From: Caldilineales bacterium | GTDB lineage: Bacteria; Chloroflexota; Anaerolineae; J102 | Length of the DNA stretch: 64,000 bases | Direction: 5' to 3' | NCBI GenBank assembly: GCA_019695115.1 | Contig: JAIBAP010000010.1 | Location: 47,626 to 111,625 of the forward strand | In this document: piece after piece, positions 25,867-35,200 of the stretch | Position numbering within the stretch: position 1 is the first letter of the stretch | Layout of the letters: every line of letters starts with the position of its first letter | Translations under genes and position numbers: made by a program | The notes under the pieces: model-generated | The model's database searches: none | Told to the model about the DNA's origin: nothing | What the model saw: the letters and a program-made list of their open reading frames with translations, nothing else

Positions 25867-28572
25867 ATGAGCAAGAAATGGGTCTATCTATTCAATGACG
25901 TTGACCAGGCCGAGACCTATGCCGGCGGCGACTGGGAGAAAGTGCGCGCCCTCTTGGGCGGCAAAGGCGCCGGCCTGGCTGACATGAACCGCGGCAAGCT
26001 GCCCGTCCCGCCCGGCTTCACCGTCACCACCGAAGCCTGCAATGCCTATCTCGCGGCCGGCGAACAGTTCCCGGCCGGGATGTGGGACCAGGAACTGGCG
26101 GCGATGAAGGAAACCGAACGGCAAACGGGCAAGGGCTTCGGCGACCCCGCCAACCCCCTCCTCGTCTCCTGCCGCTCCGGCGCCAAGTTCTCGATGCCGG
26201 GCATGATGGACACTGTCCTCAACATCGGTCTGAACGACGACACCGCCCAGGGCATGGTGGCCCTCACTGGCAACGAACGCTTCGTCTACGACTCCTACCG
26301 CCGCCTGGTGCAGATGTTCGGCTCGGTGGTGATGGGCGTGTCGAAGGAGGATTTCGAGAAGGTGCTGGAGGCCTATCGCCACAAGCGCGGGGTCAGCAAC
26401 GACGCCGAACTCCCCATAGACGACCTCAAGACGATCACAGCCGAGTTCAAGACCATCGTCCGGGCCGCCACCGGCCGGGATTTCCCCAGCGACCCCTACG
26501 ATCAACTCAAGCTGGCCACCGAGGCCGTGTTCAAATCGTGGAACGGCAAACGCGCCTTTGACTATCGCAACGCCGCCAAGATTGCCCATGACCTGGGCAC
26601 AGCCGTCAACATCGTCACCATGGTCTTCGGCAACATGGGCCAGGACTCCGGCACCGGTGTGCTCACCACCCGCAATGTCTCCGACGGTTCGCATGAGATC
26701 GAGGGCGACTTCCTGATCAACGCCCAGGGCGAGGATGTGGTTTCGGGCACGCGCCAAACGTTGCGCATCGCCGAAATGAAGAACTTGATGCCCGAACTCT
26801 ACGCCGAGCTGGGCGCCATCTGCCGCCAACTTGAGAACTACTACCGCGAGACGCAGGACATCGAGTTCACAATCGAGCGCGGCAAGCTGTGGATGCTGCA
26901 AACCCGCAACGCCAAACGCACGGCCCAGGCCGCCATCCGCATCGCTGTGGACATGGTGGAGGAAGGTCTGATCAACAAGGAAGAAGCGGTGTGGCGCGTC
27001 CAACCGGAGCATGTCGATTTCTATCTGCACCCGCAGTTCGACGCCGGCAGCAAGAAGAAGGGCAACAAGATCGCGGTCGGTCTCAATGTCTCGCCGGGCG
27101 CAGCCGTCGGCCAGATCACCTTCGACGCCGACACGGCCGAACGCTGGGCCAAAGAAGACAAGAAGGCCGTGATCATGGTGCGCCAGGAGACGACGCCCAA
27201 CGATGTGCACGGCATGTTGGCCGCCAAAGGCATCCTCACCAGCCGCGGCGGTCGCACCAGCCATGCCGCCCTCGTCGCCCGCCAGTTCGGCATCCCGGCC
27301 GTGGTGGGCGCGGCGGCGCTGGATGTCGATCTGGAGAAGCGCCAGTTCACCGTCGATGGCGCCGTTTATCAGGAAGGCGACTGGTTCTCGCTCGATGGCA
27401 GCACTGGCGAGATCTTCGCCGGCCAGATCAAGACCGTTGAACCTGAAATCAACGATCCTTTTCTGCTCAAGCTCCTGGGTTGGGCCGACGAGATCCGCCG
27501 CCTGGGTGTGTGGGCCAACGCCGATTATCCCGTCGACGCCCGCCGCGCCCGCAGCTTCGGGGCCGAGGGCATCGGGCTGTGCCGCACCGAGCACATGTTC
27601 TTCGAAACCGAGCGCCTGCCCATCGTCCAGCGCATGATCCTGGCCAAATCCCCGGCCGAGCGCGACGAAGCCCTGGCCAAACTCCTGCCCTTCCAGCGGG
27701 CCGATTTCGACGGCCTCTTCCGGGCCATGGACGGGCTGCCCGTCACCATCCGCCTGATCGACCCGCCCATGCACGAGTTCCTGCCCTCGCAAGAGCAGTT
27801 GCTGGTGGATGTGACCGAGTTGCGCCTGACCAAACCCGGCTCGGCGGAACTGGCCGAGAAAGAGAAATTGCTGGCGACGGTGCAGGGAATGCACGAGGCT
27901 AACCCGATGCTGGGGTTGCGCGGCGTCCGCCTGGGCATCCACATCCCCGAACTGACCCGGATGCAGGTGCGCGCCATCTTCGAGGCGGCCTGCGACTGCG
28001 CCGGCGACGGCATCGATGTCCACCCCAAGGTCATGATCCCGCTCACCTCGCACATCAACGAGCTAAAGGTGCAGCAAACGGCACTGGAAGAAGAAGGCCG
28101 CCAGGTGATGGCCGAGAAGGGCATGACTATCGACTATCAGTTCGGGACGATGATCGAGATCCCGCGCGCCGCCCTCACCGCCGGCGCCATCGCCGGCATG
28201 GCCCAGTTCTTCTCCTTCGGCACCAACGACCTCACCCAGATGACCTACGGCATCTCGCGCGATGACGCCGAGAAGGGCTTCTTGATCGAGTACATCGAAA
28301 AGAAGATCCTGCCGGAGAATCCCTTCGCCTCGATCGACGAGGACGGCGTGGGCCAATTGATGGCACTGGCCGTCAAGACCGGCCGCGCCACCCGACCCGA
28401 CCTGGAGGTTGGCATCTGCGGCGAGCACGGCGGCGACCCCAAGTCGGTCGATTTCTGCCACCGCACGGATCTGAACTACGTCAGCTGTTCGCCCTTCCGC
28501 GTGCCCATCGCCCGCCTGGCCGCGGCTCAGGCCGTGTTGCGGCAGAAGTTGGCGTTGGCGGTTGAGAAGTGA
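25867..28572 (+). CDS. ppdK: Pyruvate, phosphate dikinase
   Basis: A 901-residue enzyme that interconverts pyruvate, ATP and phosphate with phosphoenolpyruvate, AMP and diphosphate in the cytoplasm. The start is ATG 25867 after AAGGAGAC. The upstream frame from 25765 has no family similarity. The N-terminal ATP-grasp begins KKWVYLFNDVDQAETYAGGD and GGKGAGLADMNR. The phosphohistidine domain has GGRTSHAALVARQFGIPAVV with the catalytic His. The C-terminal PEP-utilising barrel has IGLCRTEHMFF, FFSFGTNDLTQM and ICGEHGGDP, and the catalytic Cys is likely in NYVSCSPFRV. Length is standard. It is monocistronic, with TTGTTC (25729) and TAAGAT (25753) as a weak possible promoter. Confidence 0.96.
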   Translation: MSKKWVYLFNDVDQAETYAGGDWEKVRALLGGKGAGLADMNRGKLPVPPGFTVTTEACNAYLAAGEQFPAGMWDQELAAMKETERQTGKGFGDPANPLLVSCRSGAKFSMPGMMDTVLNIGLNDDTAQGMVALTGNERFVYDSYRRLVQMFGSVVMGVSKEDFEKVLEAYRHKRGVSNDAELPIDDLKTITAEFKTIVRAATGRDFPSDPYDQLKLATEAVFKSWNGKRAFDYRNAAKIAHDLGTAVNIVTMVFGNMGQDSGTGVLTTRNVSDGSHEIEGDFLINAQGEDVVSGTRQTLRIAEMKNLMPELYAELGAICRQLENYYRETQDIEFTIERGKLWMLQTRNAKRTAQAAIRIAVDMVEEGLINKEEAVWRVQPEHVDFYLHPQFDAGSKKKGNKIAVGLNVSPGAAVGQITFDADTAERWAKEDKKAVIMVRQETTPNDVHGMLAAKGILTSRGGRTSHAALVARQFGIPAVVGAAALDVDLEKRQFTVDGAVYQEGDWFSLDGSTGEIFAGQIKTVEPEINDPFLLKLLGWADEIRRLGVWANADYPVDARRARSFGAEGIGLCRTEHMFFETERLPIVQRMILAKSPAERDEALAKLLPFQRADFDGLFRAMDGLPVTIRLIDPPMHEFLPSQEQLLVDVTELRLTKPGSAELAEKEKLLATVQGMHEANPMLGLRGVRLGIHIPELTRMQVRAIFEAACDCAGDGIDVHPKVMIPLTSHINELKVQQTALEEEGRQVMAEKGMTIDYQFGTMIEIPRAALTAGAIAGMAQFFSFGTNDLTQMTYGISRDDAEKGFLIEYIEKKILPENPFASIDEDGVGQLMALAVKTGRATRPDLEVGICGEHGGDPKSVDFCHRTDLNYVSCSPFRVPIARLAAAQAVLRQKLALAVEK

Positions 28573-28610
28573 GGCGTGAGGCGTGTTGCGTGAAGCGTGA
28601 AGCGTGAAAC

Positions 28611-28740
28611 GTGAAGCGTGAAACGTGATGTGCTAGACGTGAAGCGTGAAACGTGATGTGCTAGACGTGAAGCGTGAAACGTGATGTGCTAGACGTGAAG
28701 CGTGAAACGTGATGTGCTAGACGTGAAGCGTGAAACGTGG
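28611..28740 (+). repeat. 28-bp tandem repeat made of four heptamers
   Basis: Four full units start at 28611, 28639, 28667 and 28695, followed by a partial unit to 28740. Each unit splits into the heptamers GTGAAGC, GTGAAAC, GTGATGT and GCTAGAC. Looser GTGAAGC/GTGAGGC heptamers extend back to about 28571. It is non-coding, lies just after ppdK, and is similar in design to cyanobacterial STRR heptamer repeats. Confidence 0.9.
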
Positions 28741-28841
28741 GCCAGGGGCGACTCTGGGCGCGTTTTGCGCTTCACGTTTTTTGTTCAAAACGTGTCTTGG
28801 CGCCCAGAAGGGGCAAACACGAAGGCTCAAAGACCGCAAAG

Positions 28842-29432
28842 ATGATAACTTCTGTCCTCGGCACGTTCGGAACGATCCTCGGCCTGGCTCGGGCGATGCC
28901 GCAACTCGTCAGACTATGGCGCGCCCAGGAAGCCTTTGGTGTGTCCGTGGATACCGCCGCCACGAGCGCCATCTGCAGTTTCAGTTGGGTCGCTTATGGG
29001 GTTTTGACTGACCAATTTTACTTCAGTCTTGCCAGCGGCTTGACCGGCCTCATCTTCGCCCTGATCACGGTGTTTGCCCTGCGCTTTGGTCGCAAGGTGA
29101 AGGAGCTCAAAGTGGCTCCCATCTGGTTCACGGTTCTACTCCTGGCCGGACTCGTGGCCGGGAAGAACGGATTGGGCCTGGTTCTGGCCATCAGCGTCCT
29201 GGTCGCGAATCTTCCTCAGGTGTGGCTCGCCTATAAAGAAAGTAACCTGGCCGATCTATCCCTGGGAACCTGGTCGATCTCGACGGTCGAGGGGCTGACC
29301 TGGCTAAGCTACGCGCTTCTCCGGCAGGATGCTGCCATCATCGTCTCTGCCTTTTTTCAGGCGCTGACGAGCGGGTTGATTGTGGCCCTCAAACTGGCGC
29401 GCCAGGCAAGAATGCAAGGGCAAGAAGGTTAG
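28842..29432 (+). CDS. PQ-loop/SWEET-like membrane protein
   Basis: A 196-residue integral membrane protein with about seven helices and two PQ-loop repeats: LARAMPQLVRLWRAQEAFGV near residue 20 and LVANLPQVWLAYKESNLADL near residue 125. PQ-loop proteins include SemiSWEET/SWEET sugar carriers and lysosomal amino-acid carriers. Here the two repeats are on one chain, separated by three helices. The ATG at 28842 was chosen because upstream codons from 28737 lie in the repeat-flanking DNA. The Shine-Dalgarno sequence is weak. Substrate is unknown. It stands alone between ppdK and the convergent Uma2 gene. Confidence 0.75.
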   Translation: MITSVLGTFGTILGLARAMPQLVRLWRAQEAFGVSVDTAATSAICSFSWVAYGVLTDQFYFSLASGLTGLIFALITVFALRFGRKVKELKVAPIWFTVLLLAGLVAGKNGLGLVLAISVLVANLPQVWLAYKESNLADLSLGTWSISTVEGLTWLSYALLRQDAAIIVSAFFQALTSGLIVALKLARQARMQGQEG

Positions 29433-29460
29433 GGGGTCTGGCCGCACGATGGGTTTGCGA

Positions 29461-30054
29461 TCAGAACCCAGGATCCCAGATCAAAGTCAGGTCGAGCACG
29501 AAGCCGGAGAGAACGGGGTCGCCGGAGATGGCGGCGGGGCCGGCCAGCACGGCCGGGGCCTGGCCAGGCTGATAGACATGCACCTCGCCTGAGATAGGGT
29601 CGATCAACCAGCCCAGGCGAACGCCATTGGCGACATACTCGTCCATCTTCGCCTGCAGATCGGTCAAGCGGTCGGAGGGCGAGCGCAACTCGACCACGAA
29701 ATCAGGAGCAAGCGGCAGAAATTTCTGTTTCTGGTGAGCGGTCAACTCGGCCAGCCGGCTACGCAAGACCCAGGAGGCGTCGGGGGCGCGCATGGCGCCG
29801 TTGGGCAGGATGAAGCCAGTCGTGCTGCTGAAACTGACGCCGCTGCGATTACGCCCCGCCCACTCGCGCAAAGCACAGCCGATGGCGGCGCTTCGGCTGC
29901 CCGATACTCCATCTGCCGGTGGCATGGCAACAATCTCTCCATTAGGCGTCCGTTCCAGACGAAGGTCGCGATTGGCCCGACAAAACTCGTAGAGATCATC
30001 GTCTGTGATCACTACCGGACCAACTTGGAAGACATGAGGCGATACTTCTAGCAT
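29461..30054 (-). CDS. Uma2 family (DUF820) putative endonuclease
   Basis: A 197-residue protein with the PD-(D/E)XK-like Uma2 pattern: AAIGCALREWAGRN, MRAPDASWVLRSRLAEL, FLPLAPDFVVELRSPSDRL, QAKMDEYVANGVRLGWLIDP and a final GEVHVY. The Asp/Glu residues in PDASW and DFVVEL are the expected metal ligands. The start M at 30054 was chosen over 30123 because the family begins near there. Uma2 genes are numerous in Chloroflexota and cyanobacteria, and their role is not settled. It converges with the PQ-loop gene. Confidence 0.85.
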   Translation of the reverse strand: MLEVSPHVFQVGPVVITDDDLYEFCRANRDLRLERTPNGEIVAMPPADGVSGSRSAAIGCALREWAGRNRSGVSFSSTTGFILPNGAMRAPDASWVLRSRLAELTAHQKQKFLPLAPDFVVELRSPSDRLTDLQAKMDEYVANGVRLGWLIDPISGEVHVYQPGQAPAVLAGPAAISGDPVLSGFVLDLTLIWDPGF

Positions 30055-30210
30055 AACAAATGAGTACAGTTCAGTTACGTCAGCATTTTGCGTAGTTCCC
30101 GTGAATTTGCATCTCACCAACACAATCGTCGGGTGACTTGGTCTTAGACCTTACCTCAGTTTCCAGCACGCTTGCAAGAGTGTGTAATTGTTGGCGGGGA
30201 GCTGGTGAAT

Positions 30211-30774
30211 CTACTCCACTGAGGCTAAGAGTTGCCTCAATTCCTTCTCTCGTTCTTCTGGGTCAAGTATTACTTGAATTGCGCTGACAAAATGCTTCCT
30301 CAAACTCCAGAGTCGACTGAACGACGACTGGTTTGGAAGTGTGTCAGTGCGTTCCAAAACCTCATAGGCAGCTACGATATAGCTAAGCGCTGGTTGTCTA
30401 AAACCTCGATAGGCGGAGGGTTTGTCTTGTCCTACTGCATCTCGCTCCTCATTGGGCAGGAAGAACCTTCCCCGATCTATGAGAGATGAAAGTGTCTGTC
30501 TTGCAGTCCGAATCCTTGTGGCAGATTTGTCGATTTCATTAGCTGTCGGACTGGAATCACAAAGATAAATCGCTTCTGTCATTGCATCGACGACAGCATC
30601 TGCCCATCTCTGTAGTTCAGAATAATACTGCCCCTTGAGCGCCACAAGTTGGACTTGATGCTGTAGCTTAATATCGCGACGTGCTCTGAGTGAAAATGCA
30701 ACACTAATTACTGCACTTACAATAGCAACGAGTACAGAAAGCAGTTGAATTGTTGTATCAGTAATATAAAACAT
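30211..30774 (-). CDS. Membrane-anchored helical protein of unknown function in an AT-rich island
   Basis: A 187-residue protein with one N-terminal transmembrane helix (IQLLSVLVAIVSAVISVAFS, about residues 9-28) followed by an Arg-rich stop-transfer RARRD and a long mostly helical cytoplasmic part (QHQVQLVALKGQYYSELQRW, TRIRTARQTLSSLI, SLRKHFVSAIQVIL, EEREKELRQLLASVE). Base composition in about 30.1-30.9 kb is clearly more AT-rich than the neighbours, which suggests recent transfer. I do not recognise the family. An N-terminal helix with a helical soluble domain would suit a sensor or defence-associated effector, but nothing proves this. Confidence 0.55.
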   Translation of the reverse strand: MFYITDTTIQLLSVLVAIVSAVISVAFSLRARRDIKLQHQVQLVALKGQYYSELQRWADAVVDAMTEAIYLCDSSPTANEIDKSATRIRTARQTLSSLIDRGRFFLPNEERDAVGQDKPSAYRGFRQPALSYIVAAYEVLERTDTLPNQSSFSRLWSLRKHFVSAIQVILDPEEREKELRQLLASVE

Positions 30775-30904
30775 TGCCAGTTCTCCAATTCGTGATTTAT
30801 ATAGATAATATCGCGCCTTTTGAGATTATTTCTTGATCTGATGTGATTTCATCAGTGTTTCATATCGATCTCTCTCGCAGCAGCACATTGCCACTTACCT
30901 CATA

Positions 30905-31918
30905 TTACAGGTCACTTCCAGTTTCCGTCAACTCCCCTCGCAGATTAGCCGTCAGCAACCGGCGTCGCTCTGCCTGATCCAGGTCTTGCCCCAACAGGAA
31001 CATCAGCTTGACCAGGGCAGTATGCGGGCGCATGTCGTAGCCCGAGGCGACGCCGGCATCGAGCAGGCGGCGGCCGGCGGCGTAGGTTTCCAGGCGCACA
31101 CTGCCCTGCATCTGTTGGGTGATAGCAACGACCAAGAGGTCGCGACCGGCGATAGCTTCTGCCAACACTTCCGCCAGTCCCGGCGTAGCAGGGACATTTC
31201 CGCTGCCAAAAGTCTCCAATACGAGGCCGTGGATGGGAGCATCGATCAGATGGCCGAGCAGGTCAGGGCTGAGGCCGGGGAAGAGTTTGACCAGGGCGAC
31301 TCCCGTCTCCAGCCGTCGATGAGCGCGGAGGCTGGCCGGGCGGGGCGGCAGCGGCGGCACGGGCGGGAAGGTGATGGCCGTCCCCACCTGGGCCAGCGGC
31401 GGGCAGTCGGGCGAAGTGAAGGCGTCGAAGGCGGAGATGGAGGTCTTGACGGCCCGGTTCCCGCGCAGCAAGTGATGGCCGAAAAAGATGCCCACCTCGG
31501 CCGTCTGCGGATGCCCGGACGCGGCCAACTCGACGGCGGTGATGAGGTTGTTGCGGGCGTCAGTGCGCACATCGCCCACCGGCGCCTGCGCCCCGGTGAG
31601 GATGACCGGTTTCCGCAGCCCCTCCAACAAGAAGGAGAGGGCGGCGGCGGTGTAGACCATGGTATCGGTGCCGTGGAGGATGACGAAGCCATCATAGCCG
31701 TCGTCGTTGCGGTCGATGTGCTGCGCCAGGGCGAGCCAATCGGCCGGGCCGAGGTCGACCGAATCGCGCGGGGGTTCGAGCGTGAAGTGGTCGCAGGCGG
31801 CGACGCGGCGCAGTTCCGGCACATGCTCCAGCACGCCGCCGATGCCGGCCGGTTCGAGGGCGCCATCCGGGCGGCGCACCATGCCCAGGGTGCCGCCGGT
31901 GTAGATGAGGTGGATCAA
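30905..31918 (-). CDS. L-asparaginase (type I, cytoplasmic-like)
   Basis: An asparaginase of about 337 residues hydrolysing L-asparagine to aspartate and ammonia. The first catalytic Thr is in LIHLIYTGGTLGM, close to the proposed start, and the second motif is GFVILHGTDTMVYTAAALSF, followed by KPVILTGAQ and DARNNLITAV. No signal peptide is present. The start is uncertain: the open frame continues to 32167, but the upstream part is CTCCCTCC repeats and a 77-bp duplication. I propose the TTG at 31918, one residue before the conserved strand. No Shine-Dalgarno sequence is present at that site. Confidence 0.82.
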   Translation of the reverse strand: MIHLIYTGGTLGMVRRPDGALEPAGIGGVLEHVPELRRVAACDHFTLEPPRDSVDLGPADWLALAQHIDRNDDGYDGFVILHGTDTMVYTAAALSFLLEGLRKPVILTGAQAPVGDVRTDARNNLITAVELAASGHPQTAEVGIFFGHHLLRGNRAVKTSISAFDAFTSPDCPPLAQVGTAITFPPVPPLPPRPASLRAHRRLETGVALVKLFPGLSPDLLGHLIDAPIHGLVLETFGSGNVPATPGLAEVLAEAIAGRDLLVVAITQQMQGSVRLETYAAGRRLLDAGVASGYDMRPHTALVKLMFLLGQDLDQAERRRLLTANLRGELTETGSDL

Positions 31919-32077
31919 GGAGGGAGGAGGGAGGAGGGAGGAGGGAGGAGGGAGGAGGGAGCACGCCCACGTGCGATTTGGACTCAAGTTCCAGCGGCGG
32001 ATACGCACGGGGGTCGCGGCCGATGAGTGAGGAGGGAGCACGCCCACGTGCGATTTGGACTCAAGTTCCAGCGGCGG
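31919..32077. repeat. GGAGGGA microrepeat plus a duplicated 48-bp block
   Basis: Plus-strand GGAGGGA units fill 31919-31960 (CTCCCTCC on the sense strand of the asparaginase gene). The block beginning AGGAGGGAGCACGCCCACGT occurs at 31953-32000 and again at 32030-32077, a 77-bp offset. It is not likely to be coding. The rest, up to 32235, shows no gene. Confidence 0.7.
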
Positions 32078-32235
32078 GTGGGGGGGAATCGAAAAGAGAT
32101 TATGGCACGGAGGAAGGAAGTGGGCAAGGACGAGGAGAGAAGGCGCGCCGCGCCCGGCCTGGGACAACTGGCCGGGCGCGGAATGTAGAAACCGATACTC
32201 TATTTTCTCTCAGAGCCAGCGATGAACGGACATCC

Positions 32236-35200
32236 TTACTTCGTCGGCAAGCCCTCCCACAGCCTGGGCCACGGTTCGGATTCGGCTTGAGGCTGCACCG
32301 GCAGTCGGTCTTGCTTGACGAGGTTGGCGCCTGGTTCAGAAGGGACAACGGCATTGGCATCTTCGCCAACAGGCTGTTCCTCGGCGCTTCCGTCGGCAGT
32401 TGCGAACGTCAAGTCATCGACCCAGAAACTGCTGTAGAGTGAGCTATCCGTTTCCGACCGGAATGCGATAGTCACATTCTGCCCTGAATAGGCGCTCAGA
32501 TTGACCGTCGTGCGTACCCAGCCGCCGGTATTGGTCTCGGCACATAGGTCGAAAGCGCGCGCGACCGTGCTGCCATTGATCACCACTCCGGCGAAATCAT
32601 AGCCGCAGTAATCCTCCGAGCCGATCATATACCAGAACTGGAGATAGGCGCTGCTGGGCTGAATCGACACCCCGCGCTGCCAGAAGGCTGACACCTCGCT
32701 GTGTTCGCCCCCTAGCCAAGCCGCCCAACTGCCGCCATGCGGCTGGCGGGTGGGCGGCAACTGATCCGCAGAAACAACGATCTGCCAGCCGTGAGTGGAG
32801 TACTCGTCCCACCCAGCGTAACGCCCCTGCTCGAAGTCACCATTGCGAAGCGAATTGGCCGTTGCGATACGCGTGATCCAACGAGCGCGGTCGGCGCGAT
32901 TGCCGGCAGTGTCGTAAATTTCGGCGCCGATCATGAATGATTGACCTGACGGAACGCCAGCCATATCCCAAAACATCTCGTAAGGCGCCGTCACATCAGA
33001 AGCAATGACCCGCCACTGGCCCGTGCCATTGGTCGTGAACACCACACGGGCGACGCCCGAACCGCCAGCGTTGTCCTGCGCCTGAACGCGCAACCACACC
33101 GGCGCCGCCACCTGTGAATTGGCGGCCGGTTCAGTAAAATCGCCGCTCGGCGGCGTCGTATCGACGGCACCCTGCTTCGTGATCCACCGAATACGGTCAG
33201 TGCGATTGCCGGCGCGGTCGTGAATCTCGGCGCCAATCATGAAAGGTTGATTCACCGGCACACCTGCCATATCCCACTGAACTTCGTAGGGTGGAGAGCT
33301 GTCCTCGCCGATCAGCCGCCATTGGCCCGTACCATTGCTGGTGAAACGAATCTTGGCGATGCCTGAACCCCCGGCAGTGTCCTGGGCCTGCACACGCAAC
33401 CACACCGGCGGGTTGACCTGAGCGTTGGCGGCCGGCTCCGTAAAATCGCCGGTGGGTGGGGTTGTGTCGGTGGCTGTCTGCCTGGTGATCCAACGGGCGC
33501 GATCGGCGCGATTGCCGGCGTTATCGTAGAGTTCGGCCCCGATCATGAACGCTTGACCGGTGGGGATGCCGGACATATCCCAATACAGCTCGTAAGGGGC
33601 CTGATTGTCCTCGGCGATAACCCGCCACTGACCCGTGCCGTTGGTGGTGAACTTGACCCTGGCCATGCCTGAGCCACCGGCATTATCCTGCGCCTGGACG
33701 CGCAACCACACTGGAGCGTTGACTTGAGCGTTGGGCACTGGTTCTGTAAAATCGCCAGTGGGGGGTGTGGTGTCGGCAGGCGCGTCTCGCTGCCAACGGA
33801 ATGCTGCAACAGCCGCCCCTACATTTTCGTAATACTCGACTTTGACATCGTGCTCGCCAGACGATAGCGAGCGTGTGGCGCGATATTCTGTTGCTCCCTG
33901 ATCGATCCATCTATCAATCACTAGATTGTTGTCGATCCAGACTCGCACGCCATCGTCAGTATACGAAATGAAGGTGTAGTTCCCCGACTCAAAAACGAAG
34001 CGCCCCGCCCATCGCACCGAGAAATGATCGGCATTCACCCCATTTACCGGGCCGTTGTACCCCCAGTCATAGCCAAACGGCGCTGTTTCGCACCGTTGGA
34101 CGGTGGGTGAACCACTCAGTGCTTGATTGTTGAAGTATTGAGTGGTGAACTGCGCGGATAGGCAGGTGGACGGGCTTTGACCTAGGGCTATGCGCCCACC
34201 CCAAATGTCGAAATCTTGGCCAGTCTGGCTGGGAGCATGTTTGCTATAGGCGACCAAATAATCGGCTGTTCCTGTGTTGCCGGAGGGATTCGTTGCCATT
34301 GCCACCCCAATTTGATCATCGTTATCACTGTCAACCGAGTTGCCGACGCCTGGCTCGCTTCTTACAGCGCCATCCAATTTGAGCAGTTGCCCATCCTTCG
34401 TAATTCGCTGGACGCGTACCAATGACAAGTATCCCCATATCGACTCCAGATGACTACTGAGGGTCACCATGAATTCCTGAGGGGAAGCAAGATAATCTGT
34501 GGCCAGAAACCCACTGGGAGCTTCACCATTGTGTGATTCGGCGTAAGTCATCCTGACCACCGGAAACACAGCACCAGCCGGATCGTTAGCCGACACCGGC
34601 CTGGCCAGAACTGACCAAATACGGGCGTCATTCTCGCGCGCTTGTGCAAACCAGACCACCAGAAAACGATCTTCAGCGGCGGCGACTGCCGGGCGTGGCG
34701 TCCAGGTAGCGGAGGCGTCGTAATTGGAGTAGTCGCCATTGTTGGCCAATGCCAGATCGCTCCCGATAGGCGATGTATCAGCAGCCAATCGCTGGGCATA
34801 GACGGCAAAGCCGCCAGCCTGACCTCCCGCGTTGCGACGGTCCTCCCAGGCGACGAGATACTGAGCTAGATTGGAACTAAAGGCCAGGCGCGGACGAAAG
34901 CCGCCGGCGGCAGCGTCCGAGACATCGCGGGTTGCCGTGACGGTTGGAGAATCCCCATTGAGAGCAAACTCGAGGGCTTTGATTCGACTTGCGCTGCTGG
35001 CATTGTTGCCACAATCTGCCGTCTGCGCACCGCCGATAGTTGGAGGTAGATAATCGTCGCCTTCCACATAGGCGACCACAAAACGCTGCCGCGTAGCATT
35101 GTAAACAATGCTAGGCGAATGTCGGTGCCCCGCTCCGCTCACCAATATCTGATCGGAGCGAGCGGACGCATCCACCACTCGCTGCATGCGAACTTGACAT

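Noticed and set aside
25888..28053. Minus-strand frame of 721 codons opposite pyruvate phosphate dikinase
   Set aside because: Antisense shadow of a fully conserved enzyme gene.
28611..28740. Possible CRISPR array
   Set aside because: Units are contiguous heptamers without unique spacers, and no cas gene is near.
31919..32167. Longer asparaginase start at 32167
   Set aside because: The added codons are repeat DNA and a duplicated block, with no signal peptide or conservation.
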